DNA of 64,000 nt, from NCBI GenBank assembly GCA_963556145.1, contig OY744466.1, positions 5,751,820 through 5,815,819 of the forward strand. Reading direction: 5' to 3'. The notes below the pieces were generated by a model. The model made no database searches. It saw nothing but the letters and a program-made list of their open reading frames with translations, and was not told where the DNA came from. The DNA comes from Hygrocybe punicea (taxonomy: Eukaryota; Basidiomycota; Agaricomycetes; Agaricales; Hygrophoraceae). Positions 34,294 through 45,072 of this stretch are shown piece after piece. Position numbers and translations under genes: made by a program. The first letter of the stretch is position 1; each line of letters opens with the position of its first letter.

Positions 34294-35405
34294 ATAGGTT
34301 GCTTTCTTGATGGCATCCGATTCACCAGTTGCGCCTGACTCGTCACACTTGAGGTTGGACCCAGATAACAAGACACCATCACAGGGGACGATATCGCCCG
34401 ATTGAAGTAGCACAATATCGCCGACAACGACGTGCTTGGAATAAGGTCAGGCTCGACAATAAAGGGTCAGGTTGAAGCAATGGAAATACTTTTGTGTCAA
34501 TGACTTGCTCGATACCGTCATGGATAACTTTGACTCTGCGGTCCTCCTTCTTCGCATTCAGTGCGGCACAATGCCACTCTGTCTGCCAATCATTCAAAGA
34601 CCCCACGATCACCTATGGGAAGACCTGCGGTTAGATTACCTATAGAAAGAACGATGTGACGGCACGCACAATGACGAGAATAGCGACGAGAATGGCCACG
34701 CCTTCAATCCAATGTACAGCTGGCCCACTATGGTCCCACGCAGCACCAAAATCCTGATATAAACCCAGAGCTAGCGAAACCACGGCTGCTAATGAAAGCA
34801 AGATCTGAAACAAATTTGCTTCATGGAGAAGAGGGTTGACTCACCAAAATCTTGTCCTTGAATGCTGACCACATGAGCTGCAAAAGGGTCTTGCTGGGCT
34901 GTTGTGGAAGGATGTTCTCTCCGTAGACCCTTCGGCGGTCATCCAAAGTGGCATGGAAGGCTAGACCATTGAAGAACTCGTCATACTGCGATCTCCGTCC
35001 ACCACCACCACCACCACAGTCGCTGCAATCAAGTCTCTGGGATGGTTCAAGAGCAGTGGCGGCAAGTGGCTTGAGTGTTTTGATGCCATGAGCCATGTGT
35101 GACCCAAGACCCTTCAAGAGCGCGGAGGTGCCTCCAAGTACCGACAACGAGTCAAGATCCTTTGTGTCGAGTAAGCTTGCGAGCTCATGAGACCTAAACG
35201 CGAATGGCATCGGGTCAATGCATGTGTCCTGGTTGAGTATTGGTCTTGCATGGCCTGCCCTCTCATTATCTGAGATAGCAGAGGTACAAATGTCACAATC
35301 GCTGCCGCTGTTCGTTATTGGCGACTGGGGCCACGCGGGGACAATGGTGGAGTCATGGTCATAGCCATCCCATCGAAGGTGCTGTTGTTGGTTGGGATCA
35401 TTCTT

Positions 35406-36531
35406 ATGGATTGAGGTTGCCCAGTGGATGTGGGAGAGGGTCGGTGGGGGGAGTTCGTTTATAGTTGAGTCATTGACAAGTTGGAGGTGTCAATTGGTTT
35501 TGGAGAGAGCACTCCGAGGGAAACACGAGCTGGGCTTGGGGATGGCAGGGAGAAGCATGAGACTGGGGAAAGCAGAGAGATGAGAGGGGGTGAAGGGGGC
35601 TGTAAGAGGTGAGGACTTCGCAAAAGTGGGTCGGTAAAGGGAGAGTCATCGAAGTTTGTTGAAGATCCAGCAGCGATATGGCCAAGAGACAGAGAAATGG
35701 ATAGAGAGGATGTAGCAGACGCTCCGCCATCAGGGACGGGTGTCAGAGAAAGTGCCTGCGGCTTGTGGCCTGGATCCATCAGAATGAAATGTTTGGAGCG
35801 CACTGGCAAGAGACTTCGAGTCTGAGTGCATTTTATAACCGTTCAAGTCACTGCTCCAGTAATTAGCGAAGATAACCCAACTTGGCGTTCTCTGGTGAAA
35901 CACTAACTTGAAGACGATGAATATTGCAATGTCGATGTGATGATCGGTGCCCTCCAGATCATATTGTAATGTTATAGTCGTGGCTTTACCCATAATATAG
36001 TCCTGCCTAGCCTGATATGGCGAGATATTCCGGAATCACCATGTTGTGCCGTCGTGGTCATCGCCATTCCGTGAGATCGACTGAAAGGAATGAATCGATT
36101 GTTTTTATCTGTGCGGCTATTCTGGATGGGCTTACCGTTGCCTGCACGGGGCACGGCATAGCCAAGGGAGTTGCGGAGTGATTGGTAATCCCCAGCAGCT
36201 GGCAGTGATCTATTAGCTAGAAGGAGGTGGCACGAAATTAATAGGAGCCCAACATCAGAAAAGGATGAGGAAAATACCTAGCTGGGCCTACGAAGAATCC
36301 TTGGTAATGAATGATCAGTAGAAATCCGACGTACAGATCTGTGAGAGAGTTTGAACCTTGCACGCAGTGGCGGCTGTCCAACAGATTGACTGACAGGTTA
36401 ACGTTCAGGTTCGACACGAGGCTCTATCAGCAGTCGTCCCGCGCTGTGCTTCTCACGAGGAAAAAACAAAATGGAACAGTGGAGCAGAAGTTTGCAATGA
36501 TATCTCTCATCGACGAAACATTTGTCCATAG
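35406..36531. other. Upstream region of the calcium ATPase, no separate gene seen
   Basis: A Pro/Ser-rich minus-strand frame at 35459-35809 (SPHLLQPPSPPLISLLSP) resembles the disordered N-terminus of fungal PMC1-like pumps and may belong to the ATPase. 35810-36531 contains no frame I can support. Confidence 0.4.
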
Positions 36532-37269
36532 CTAGTGTTCCTTAATCGCAACCTTTCCCCCGTCCCACAGACGTAGGTGCCCTGGAAATATCAGGAGCCA
36601 CGAACGCTCCTTTTCTGTGGCTGTTTCCATGGCGAGATGGTTCTTCTGGTTGAGCGAACGGATGAGGTCCTGTATCTGGGGCTCGTCAAAGAAGACCCGG
36701 CACTGCATGGCGAGCTGGCGATCATCAAGCCGTGGCACGGCTGGTTCGGGCTCTGACGCCTGTGGAGGTGGCCATCTGGGATGCGATGCTATCTACTGTC
36801 CTTGCCTTCGATCTGGTGCTTGTTGGACCTGCGGGAAGTAAGCTACGGCGGAATCAATACATGCTAATGAAAGAGAGTTGTTGCTGCGCTCTGATGGGAA
36901 AGAACAACCTTTCTTACATATGATGTGAGCAACCTGGCAAGCAGGGATTTGAGCCAAAAGGTTCAGTAAGAGGGAGTAGGGATTAAAAATGCACCTGCTG
37001 CCATTCTCTGAGTTCTGCAAGAAGTTCGGGAGGATATGAAGAGAGGATCCAATCGATGAGGGAGGCTGGTTCTGGGTGCACAATGAGGTCGCATAATATA
37101 TCGATCTTGAGACGGAGGGATGAATGTCAGGTGCGGGTGCTGTCACGGTTGGACATCAAACATAGGTTTTGGTCAGGATGTTGGGGGATTGCTGCAGATT
37201 ATCTGGTGGTAAAATCATTGAGGAATGACAGTGGATCTCTGTCGGAGGTCCACTCACCTGGAGTATGCG
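36532..37269 (-). pseudogene. Unidentified host gene, 3' part (split by the 6.9 kb element)
   Basis: Minus-strand blocks are ILCDLIVHPEPASLIDWIL and SSYPPELLAELREWQQVH (~37020-37110), then VPRLDDRQLAMQCRVFF and EPQIQDLIRSLNQ, ending RLWDGGKVAIKEH at a stop at 36532. Introns separate them. The first bases of this part (GRILQ, then a GTGAGT donor) continue directly from the exon at 44225-44400 when the 6.9 kb element and one 8-bp duplication are removed. I do not recognise the protein. One in-frame stop near 36785 suggests decay. Confidence 0.45.
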
Positions 37270-37652
37270 CCGGTCATTAGTGTTGCCATGGCTCGGTCCG
37301 AAACCGTTAGCCGTTGGAGCCGGACCGATAATTAGCCGAGCCGAGCCGTTCACTCGGCTAACGGTTAAACCTCGGCTTAGCAACGGCTAGCCATTATTAG
37401 CCGTTACCAAATATCCAAATTAGGAAATTTAGGTTTCCAGCCTGTTTGCTGGCTTCAAATAACCCCTCTGCTGCCTCCCACACCTCACGAACATGTATGG
37501 ACGCATTTCGCGAGGTTTTCAAGTGTTGATAACCAGTATGTGCACTTCTTTTTGCATATCTCCATGTAAACCACCTATGTACATGCATGTGAAAAAAATG
37601 AAATATACCTACTTACATATGCACCTTCCGAGGCTCCTGTGAAAGGGGAACA

Positions 37653-37707
37653 CCCCGTGAATGCCGCGCACACGTCAATTGACGTGGCCATATATATTCG
37701 CAAGGTG
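37653..37707. repeat. Nested-palindrome unit
   Basis: CGTGAATGCCG ... ATTCGCAAGGTG around CACGTCAATTGACGTG. Confidence 0.75.
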
Positions 37708-37809
37708 GGCTGGGCAGCAGGGAGAGGGGCAGACTCGTCCTCAGTTGCTCCTGCCCTGTCCGTCGTCATTGGCCTCGTCAGCTGTCGTCATCGTTATGGT
37801 CCTTGTGTT

Positions 37810-37866
37810 CACCTTGCGAATGCCGTGCACATGTCAATTGACACGGCCGTACCCATTCGCGAGGTG
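37810..37866. repeat. Nested-palindrome unit
   Basis: CACCTTGCGAATG ... CATTCGCGAGGTG around ATGTCAATTGACA. Confidence 0.8.
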
Positions 37867-38071
37867 GTGGTTGGCTCGGGGAGGCAGTGGGGCAGGGCTA
37901 CAGGTAGAGGGTGGGGACTTCTCGTCTTCGTTCCCCCTCACTGTTGCTCTTGCCCCATCCATCCTGGGTTGTCGCCATTTCCCGTTGACGTCGATGTCGC
38001 CATCATTGTTGCCCGCCCGGTCATAGTCGTGGTTGCTGTTAGTACAAGTCGGATGGTGATGGACTGGGCAC

Positions 38072-41000
38072 TCACCTGTCGTCGCACTGGATCTCACCAG
38101 GGCACAGTTGCCGTAGAAGCCCCACTAGGCGGTGCAGCGACGGAGCGAGTCGTCCATGCCAATGCCGCAAGACACCCCGCAGAAATGGCTCTGCATCGTC
38201 GTGCGGATTGAATCGGTCTTGCTCCCCTTGCGGCGCAGTCGGGGAGTCTGTAGGCAGAACAGCACGTGAAAAACGCAGGTCGAAAGAGCCACCGGATGGA
38301 GACAACTGGTCTGTGCAGGTTATGGACACCATGTAGTCCTGCAACCACAGAATCGGTGAGAAAGACAAGGCGTGACAAGAAAGCGTGCATACAGCAGCAT
38401 AAGCAAATTCCACAGTCTGCAAATCAAAAGAAAGGAGCCAAACGTCACCTCATTCCTTATCTTTCCCCATTTGAGCAACTGCGAACTGGATATCAGAACC
38501 TAATCAAGTTTGTCACGACCACAAAAATACCCACCCTCCCGAGCGATTACGACCACCTTCGACACTCGCGCCCACTCCTCCAAGAACTCGTCAACGCACA
38601 TGTCCACTTCTTCCGAAAGGAACGAGACAACAGCCTCGGTCGTGTCGTATATTATCCGCTTCGATGGCCGTATAATGGCACTTGTTCCTGCCATCTTCCC
38701 CATCGGCTGCTGCACATACTTCAATTTCGCATAGGTCACCACCTACAGAAGCACTTAGTGAGCCACCAGCACAGAAATCCATGGAATAATACCTACCTTC
38801 GCCTTCTTGTCAGATCACCAATTTAGCGGGATGACACGGATGTTGGACATTGCTGCCTGTACGCAACACGTGCGCTGGAGAGGTAAGGCACGTGGTGTCT
38901 GGAGATAAAGATAAGGCTAGACTCACCAACAGTATGCATACAGCTCCCGCAAGACTTGAGTCTCCAGATTAAAACTAGTCGTCGCTCAGTCATCAGTCGC
39001 AAAATGCACCCTATGTACACACCTGCCCGGATTAAACATCTTTCGCTGTTACGATTCCAACTCCGCTTCCAACCCCGATGCCCATTCCGATACCCACCAT
39101 GACGATTCTGCACTGCACACCTTCCTTTTTCATTTCTTTTTGTCCTTTGTCTTCCTTTCAACGTCATTGTTTCTTCATTCGGACATCCTTGTATTTTCTT
39201 ATTCTTATTCTCTTTTTGTCCCTTCTTCTAGAACAATCCAGACCGACCATGGACATATCCCACGTGACCTTGTTGTACCCGAATAGTCTCCTTGCCGATG
39301 GACGTCACCAACATTGTCTTTTCCCTTCGATATCTTGTTTACGCTATCCCACGACAAACCGATTCACAATGGCTGTACTCCCGACACAGCTCATTACCGT
39401 AATTGTTATTGGCAGCATTGCCATCACCTTCCTGATCGGTTTCTACTTTGTTATGATCTATCTTTGGCATCGGCATCGAAACCCTTCCGCCATTGATACT
39501 TCTGACTTCCACCTCAACAATATCTCGACACGTAATTGACAATTGCCATTCCCGGATATATGGTTTCCACTTTCGTATTCTGTGCCTACCATTATCCTCC
39601 CTGACGATCCGATGACATTCCTCACCTGCACGCATGCCCTGGACAATCCTCGATCACGGGACATTTCACTGTTCTCTCTAATCCGACCATTGCCGAAGCA
39701 CATTCTTTTGGACTTCGACCACAGACCATACGACTTCCCAAACAGTGAACCAACCCCTATCGCATATTGTTCGCACGACACCGCTTCAATGCAGTACCCG
39801 ACGACTTGTTCCCACAGCTTGTCACTCGTGCCATGACTCGAAACCTGGACCCACATTCATTTAACCTTTTCCATCTATAACCTTGATATCTCCCACACTC
39901 GTTTACAATGATACCCTTTCTTGGACGAATACCGACATCAAGTGGACCTTCTTGTTCCACAAACAGGACAAGACATCGCTCCTCGATACGTCATCAACAC
40001 AGACATCGTCATCCGGTACAGCTTGTGCTGTTCACATGTCTGACCTCGACTAGCCCACCGTCCTAGTTGGTTTTCCTTCCACACATTCCTTTGTTTTCTT
40101 TCATGCAAACCTTGCCACTACATCCACACCACCTCAAGACATTCTCATCACCAATCCCACACTGGATGATACCCATCTTCGACCCGACCGTGCAATGCAC
40201 TTGCCAGATTGCACACTTGCTTGTTACAGCAAGTGTAGACCCCGAATAGGCAATTCTGCACATCACATGATCCGATGACAAATCATCCGAGTCATCTGGA
40301 CCTCACCTCTCCCTCAATGACACCCGGGCCTCCAGTTGGATCGCGAGAACATCGACATGAGGACGCCTCATGTGCGCCTCATGGTGAACACATGATAGAG
40401 TTGGACATGTTATGGCTTCATGGTTGTATTTCTATTTACCTCCCCTCAAGACCAGTCACTATATATACTGTTCTTGTTGTTGGTTCGGACTTTTTCTTCT
40501 TTTCCTTTCTTTACGTTTAGTCTGGTTCTTGGGGCAGACTCATCTTGTTTTGGGTAACCCCCACGGCTCACAATGACATTAGACCTTGACCCCCCCTTCT
40601 TAGCAGTGTTGTCTTAGCTGTAAGCAACAATGAAAGCTGCTGTTCTCTCCTCTGGAAGCCGATCCCCTGTTAAGTTGATTGTTGCCGGAGCCCGCTGCAG
40701 AAGCGATCCGTAACATTCGCCCCATTTCCGTTGCCCCATCATGCTCACCCTCCTTCTTCCTCTTCAACCCGGCACCAGGCACCAGAGGTTCGCCTAGGTC
40801 CGTTCGAGCCACAAAAGAAATGTCTTCACCATGGATATGTCCCAAATCCAGCCACGCAATATCTTCCATGACCATATTGTTGTACATGCTTTTGGGAACA
40901 ATGCTGACCGAGATGAGTGCATATCGGAACTCATCATCTGTGATCACGAGCACCAAGTAGTGTTTGAGAAAGTTAGTGAGCTGGATGTACACAGTTCCAC

Positions 41001-43861
41001 GTGCCGTCGGTCCCAGCTGCATCAGTTCTATAAGAAGGGATACATGACATTAACAGAGCCTCGAAGACAGTGAACAGCACGAACGTTCTTTGGAAAAGTT
41101 ACGATGTCGGAAGCTTCGTAGACTGAGGTAGTGAGCCTTTTGTTGCACAAGGCCCGCAATAGTCTGCAACCAACGTAAAAAAGAAGCAACCACGGGTAAA
41201 ATAGTGGTTGACCCACGTTCGGTCGCAGTCCCACGAGCGCATCTAACAACACTGCAGGATTTTCGACGAGCTTCTCAGATATTGCGGCAAAACATGGCCC
41301 CCGTCCCGCTGCTGCGAGGTCACCCGTGTCTCTCAAGTTGAGACGACCGGTTCTGGGGTCGACGGTGACAATCACTAGCTCATCGCCACATAAATGCACC
41401 CGAAGTGCAGGCATCCGCTCTGCCAAGACAGTGAGCTGAATATCCCGGTATTCAGGTGGAAAAAAAACCACGACGGACCGTCTACGACCAAAGCAACCTC
41501 GCCTGGTATTGAAAAAACTGTACGTTTGGCACCACGCTGGAGCTGGTACTGAAACACCTTCAAGATAGCTGTTGTATGCTTCTCAATGACTTTGCGCAAC
41601 AGTGAATCAAAATCTAGGTCGTTTGCATCCTGTTTGGATCGTTAGCATACAAAGTGGCGACATCACGCATAGCTCACTATAATTAACTCGCCGGGAGCCA
41701 TCGCAGAATCCTCGGCAGAGAAGACAACACCCAATGCACCTTTTGTAGGTTCCCATTGAACCTCGAACTTCAGCCCCTTGACTTCGTCGGACGGTCGTCC
41801 CGTCCCGAGCTTAGCCTTTTGCTGCAGTTCAGCAAGAATACGTGCTTTTGAAGACCGCGCCGGTCCGCCGCCTGCTTGAGGTGGCGCCTGCGCTTCGATG
41901 ATGGATATTGTGAGCATCCCGCCCAGTGTGGGTAACTTCAATCTGCTAGATGGTGGTTGTGGGCGCCCGGGTACAGTTGGGGGCGGTTGACGACTAAATT
42001 GATGGTCGAACGTCAGTAGGCGGATGATGATGTACCGAAACAGCACGGACATCCAATACGAGGCTGTTAGCGTTTTGCGGTTGTTGGTCATTTCAATTTT
42101 CAGATAATCTGCCCACCCAAGGGAGCGCATTCTCTGAGCCTGTAGGAAGATTATTGGCACCATGCAACGTCCGAGTCGGGTTACACATACTTGGTACCAC
42201 AAGATCTCCAATTGATAAGATAAACACATTATTTCTGTTGTATGTTAGAAGCATTGCAGTCACTTGATAGAGGGCACGTACGAAGAAAGTTGTATAGCCG
42301 AACAAGAGGTGTATCTACCAGGCTATCAGGTAACTGTGGTCTTGGCGGGATCTCAATTCCAGGGGGAGGCACATCGTCTGGCGGTAATGGAAGGTAAAAC
42401 GCAAGCCTTGCGTCCGCTTCATCAGTGATATGACGTTTCATGAGGCTTGTTGGCTCCCGAGGAAATTCTACTGCGTCAATTGGCCTATGGGTGACAACAA
42501 CCTGTGACTTCGTGCGTACCCTGCATGCCAGTCATATCCCCTCCGATACTGATGAAAAATTCGACATGAACAAAAAACCAACCATCGTCCTTCCATGCAC
42601 CTCGAAGACACAGCGAAACTTCAAATAACTTTGAGACGGTGAAGTAAACTCGACCGTTTGCTATATCCTTAATGTCAATGCTGTCGGGAGACTACAGAAG
42701 TGTGCGATTACCAATCCGATGCCGAGACATTTCAACGGGGATAATCTCTGACATGCAAAGTCGGTATCGGATAACGCCCTCCATGTCCTTTAAGGTCTGG
42801 TCCACCTCTTTGTTTGTCAATGGTGCTGGGGATATGATCAATTTCTAGTGAATATGGATGAGCTCATGAAATGGAATCCAACGAGGGAATGATACCTTGA
42901 TCCTGGTAGGCAGTCTCCGATATGAACCAGTTGTTAAGACATCCAAAGACGTCAGTAAGTTGTGGTTGCGGAGTCTAAGTATATTGGTCATGGTGTGAAG
43001 GGGCGTCAAACAAGGTAGCAACAACCTACCTGGATGGATCCAAACTTTGCTTTGTGAAAGAAAGGGCGGTGATGGCATCCTCAAATTGTTGATTTTGATT
43101 CATAAGAAACGTGGTTATGTTCTGTGCTGAACCCATGAGTTCACGATAAAGTACACATAGAGTCCTGCTGATGAATGCACCATGCATTTTTGAACAGTGT
43201 CCGCGTCCTGCGCCCACTTCGCCACTGCGTACAACTTGACAACTTGTTTTTTCGTCTTGACCACCCAGTCAGCTAAAGTACATTTGCGAGTACTGTCCGA
43301 CATATTTGGCATGCTGTGAAGGATCCATGTACATCAGATTGTGCAAATTATCAGTACACACACCATAAAAACGAACGTTTCCGCCAGCTCGCACAGCTCT
43401 GCATATATAGCCTGCACAACTGGTGAAAGCACGTCACCGAGCGGCACCTGACCATCATAAACCATAGGAAGTTCACGCTCGAGATCCTCGCCAGTGGGTT
43501 CATGGATGCCATTATTGAGCCCACCGTTCAACATGGCGGCGGAAGTTGTCTTTTCGAGTCCAGTGGCATCCAATGTGACGCCGTTAGGTTTCGAGTGCTC
43601 TGGAGAGATACATCGGCAGGTATCTGGGGAAAAAAGACGTAGCTAGACAGATCTTTGTTAGTAAAAGTAAAGAAAAAAAACCTTACCGATGCAGCAGAGA
43701 TGGGTGCACGACCCTCCGCTACATCTGGGACTGGCACGCGTGGCTTGTCGTCGCTGCTGGCACTGCTGTTGCCGTCGTTGCCACTGCTGCTGTTCTGTTG
43801 CCGTAACCGGGGTCATTGGTCGTTGCTGCTGCTGTCCGGGCTGCTGTTGCCTCGAGATCAT
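38072..43861 (-). pseudogene. MED14: MED14 (Rgr1), Mediator tail/backbone subunit, captured and decayed copy
   Basis: Recognised blocks from 43861 downward: a Gln-rich start; DLERELPMVYDGQVPLG (~43460); LADWVVKTKKQVVKLYAVAK (~43230); NHNLLTSLDVLTTGSYRRLP (~42930); MSEIIPVEMSRHRI (~42740); KRHITDEADARLAFYLPLPP (~42400); LKFEVQWEPTKGALGVVF (~41740); FDPRTGRLN-like VDPRTGRLNLRDTGDLAAAG (~41320); LGPTARGTVYIQLTNF and EDEF-like DDEFRYALISV (~40960); LETQVLRELYAYC (~38950); YVQQPMGKMAGTSAIIRPSK (~38690); ITCTDQLSPSGGSFDLRFS (~38310); LRHWHGRLAPSLHRLVGLLR (~38130). MED14 is the scaffold linking Mediator modules in RNA polymerase II transcription. The extreme C-terminus is missing. A TGA at 38815-38817 replaces a tryptophan (TGG to TGA), and ~1.6 kb of foreign DNA interrupts it at ~38990-40590. 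Confidence 0.82.
38990..40590. other. Foreign insert inside the MED14 copy, unidentified
   Basis: MED14 coding stops after the KRKKEGEHDG region (~40745) and resumes at LETQVLREL (~38970). Between them is a pyrimidine-rich stretch. A plus-strand frame (39078-39539) has a hydrophobic segment, AVLPTQLITVIVIGSIAITF; further broken plus-strand frames follow to ~40250. I could not find terminal repeats or a target duplication, and recognise no polymerase or transposase motif. Confidence 0.4.
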
Positions 43862-44224
43862 TTGTGCTGTAATCCAAAATAAGTTGGTAGTAATATAAAA
43901 AAAACAGACATAACGGGAGTGTCCGCTGCTTCCGTTGCCGCTTCATTCGCCCCTCTGCTGGTCGCCGTTGGGGTGCTGTGGCAGTGTGGCCTTTGTTTGG
44001 GGTCCGCCGGCGTTGTCGCGAGCTGGTGTGTGAGATTGGTGGTGAGGTTCGACCTTGACAGTGGTCGCTAGGCACTCTGCTATTTATTTCCTTTTTTGGA
44101 CGGCTAGCCGCGGTTTAGCCGTTGCCACAACAGTCCGGTCCGGCTAACAACCCATATATGGGTTAGCCGTTGTTAGCCATAGCCGAGCCGAGCCGGACCG
44201 AGCCGTGGCAACACTACCGGTCAT

Positions 44225-44400
44225 GATGAAGAAACTGGAGCTTGTAGGCCTGTCATCTGGAAAGTAAACCGGGATGACGAGTGGATGTTTTAGAGGAAAG
44301 ACAAATTCAAGGAGGCGATTGAAGATGCCCAAGATTGGAGAGGGAGCGACAAGACGTTGCCTCCACACGTTAACTTACGCGTACTTATGTTTTGTACAGT
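44225..44400 (-). pseudogene. Unidentified host gene, 5' exon next to the 6.9 kb element
   Basis: Minus-strand RQRLVAPSPILGIFNRLLEF, then PLKHPLVIPVYFPDDRPTSS and SFFIMTG, run into the element. They continue in frame as RILQ at 37269 after removal of one CCGGTCAT copy. Not identified. Confidence 0.45.
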
Positions 44401-45072
44401 TATGATGATGTAAGCAACGAATCAAAAAAATAATGTCTCTGTCATTGTCAAGAAATCCCTCTAGTGCTTAGCAGTCCTGCTATTGTTGAAACAAGCACTA
44501 GTATTTTGCCAAAGGAACAAGAAAACTAAGGAGAAATACATGAGTGGTTTTGGTTGTAAAAAGTAGAGGTGAGCGCACCATAGCCTGAGCCGCCCCGTTG
44601 TGGTTAGAATGACGGACAATGAAACTGCCAGTGACCCTGCAATCAGTCTTCTTATCTTCGTCCCTGCGATGTGGGTCCCACATATGGCCACACATTTTTT
44701 CCTTCAGCCGTCACTGCACGATAGATGCGCTATGTTGAGCTGAAGGAGCAAATTTGATGCTGCCTGTTGTAACAACAGCACCTTTTGTGCATTGTTGCAT
44801 GGCATGGCATAAAATGGTGCGGAATGGCGCAAACCCGGCGGCTCCAATGTGGCGCACGCGAGGTTTTTCTTAGAATTGTTTTCATGGCCATTGTCTCCGA
44901 TAACGTTTTTTTTTTACGCCAGAACTTTTCACGACTGAATAGTACTGAATTAGCGAAACCAGTGCGTTATCACGGGTACCTTTTTTGTCGCCAAGCTGAA
45001 CATCCTTTACCTAAAGCTCGTGATGCATATAAACCTGAAAGTCCCGCGAGAAGGACTCCTCCCAGCGATACC
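44401..45072. other. Intergenic region, no gene supported
   Basis: A hydrophobic minus-strand frame at 44461-44691 is the only sizeable ORF and shows no recognisable motif. 44780-44850 has ATGGCATGGCATAAAATGG-like short repeats. The last ~100 bases should hold the promoter of the next gene. Confidence 0.35.

Larger units (their letters stand above)
26030..35405 (-). pseudogene. Decayed P-type IIB calcium-transporting ATPase (PMC1/PMCA-like), broken by two transposons
   Basis: Read from 35405 down. N-terminal RPILNQDTCIDPMPFAFRSHE and DDRRRVYGENILPQ (~34900-35240). First membrane region LSLAAVVSLALGLYQDFG (~34750). KCDESGATGESDAIKKATY, broken inside by the 33110-34293 element. DCFIVSGSKVLDGFGTYIV (~33010). 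Phosphorylation site CTDKTVRSGG (~32390). Nucleotide domain 31760-32320. TYDSILTACSIAVQS (~31495), where the 27138-31478 element enters. Then SIDSAGGIVMES, TGDGASDVPAPKTADVGFS (~26920) and the last membrane helices to ~26030. Type IIB pumps move calcium out of the cytosol. It is dead: the DKTGT loop has become DKTVR, TGDN has become TYDS, TGDGTND has become TGDGASD, and a TAG stands at 32843-32845. The regions flanking the active site are frameshifted. Removing each element with one copy of its 8-bp duplication restores continuous coding. Confidence 0.85.
37278..44216. mobile_element. 6.9 kb hAT-like element that captured a MED14 gene (Pack-type)
   Basis: 6939 bp with 23-bp inverted ends beginning TAGTGTTGCCAYGGCTCGG, flanked by the 8-bp duplication CCGGTCAT (37270-37277; 44217-44224). 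TTAGCCG/CGGCTAA hexamers are repeated next to both ends. It shares the tip TAGTGTTGCC with the two 1.2 kb elements, so it belongs to a related family. No transposase was seen. The interior is mainly a 5.8 kb MED14-derived segment on the minus strand. It interrupts the unidentified gene at 36532/44400. Confidence 0.85.

Noticed and set aside
39078..39539. Possible membrane protein gene within the MED14 insert
   Set aside because: One hydrophobic stretch only, no splice support or family match, with compositional bias and broken frames downstream.
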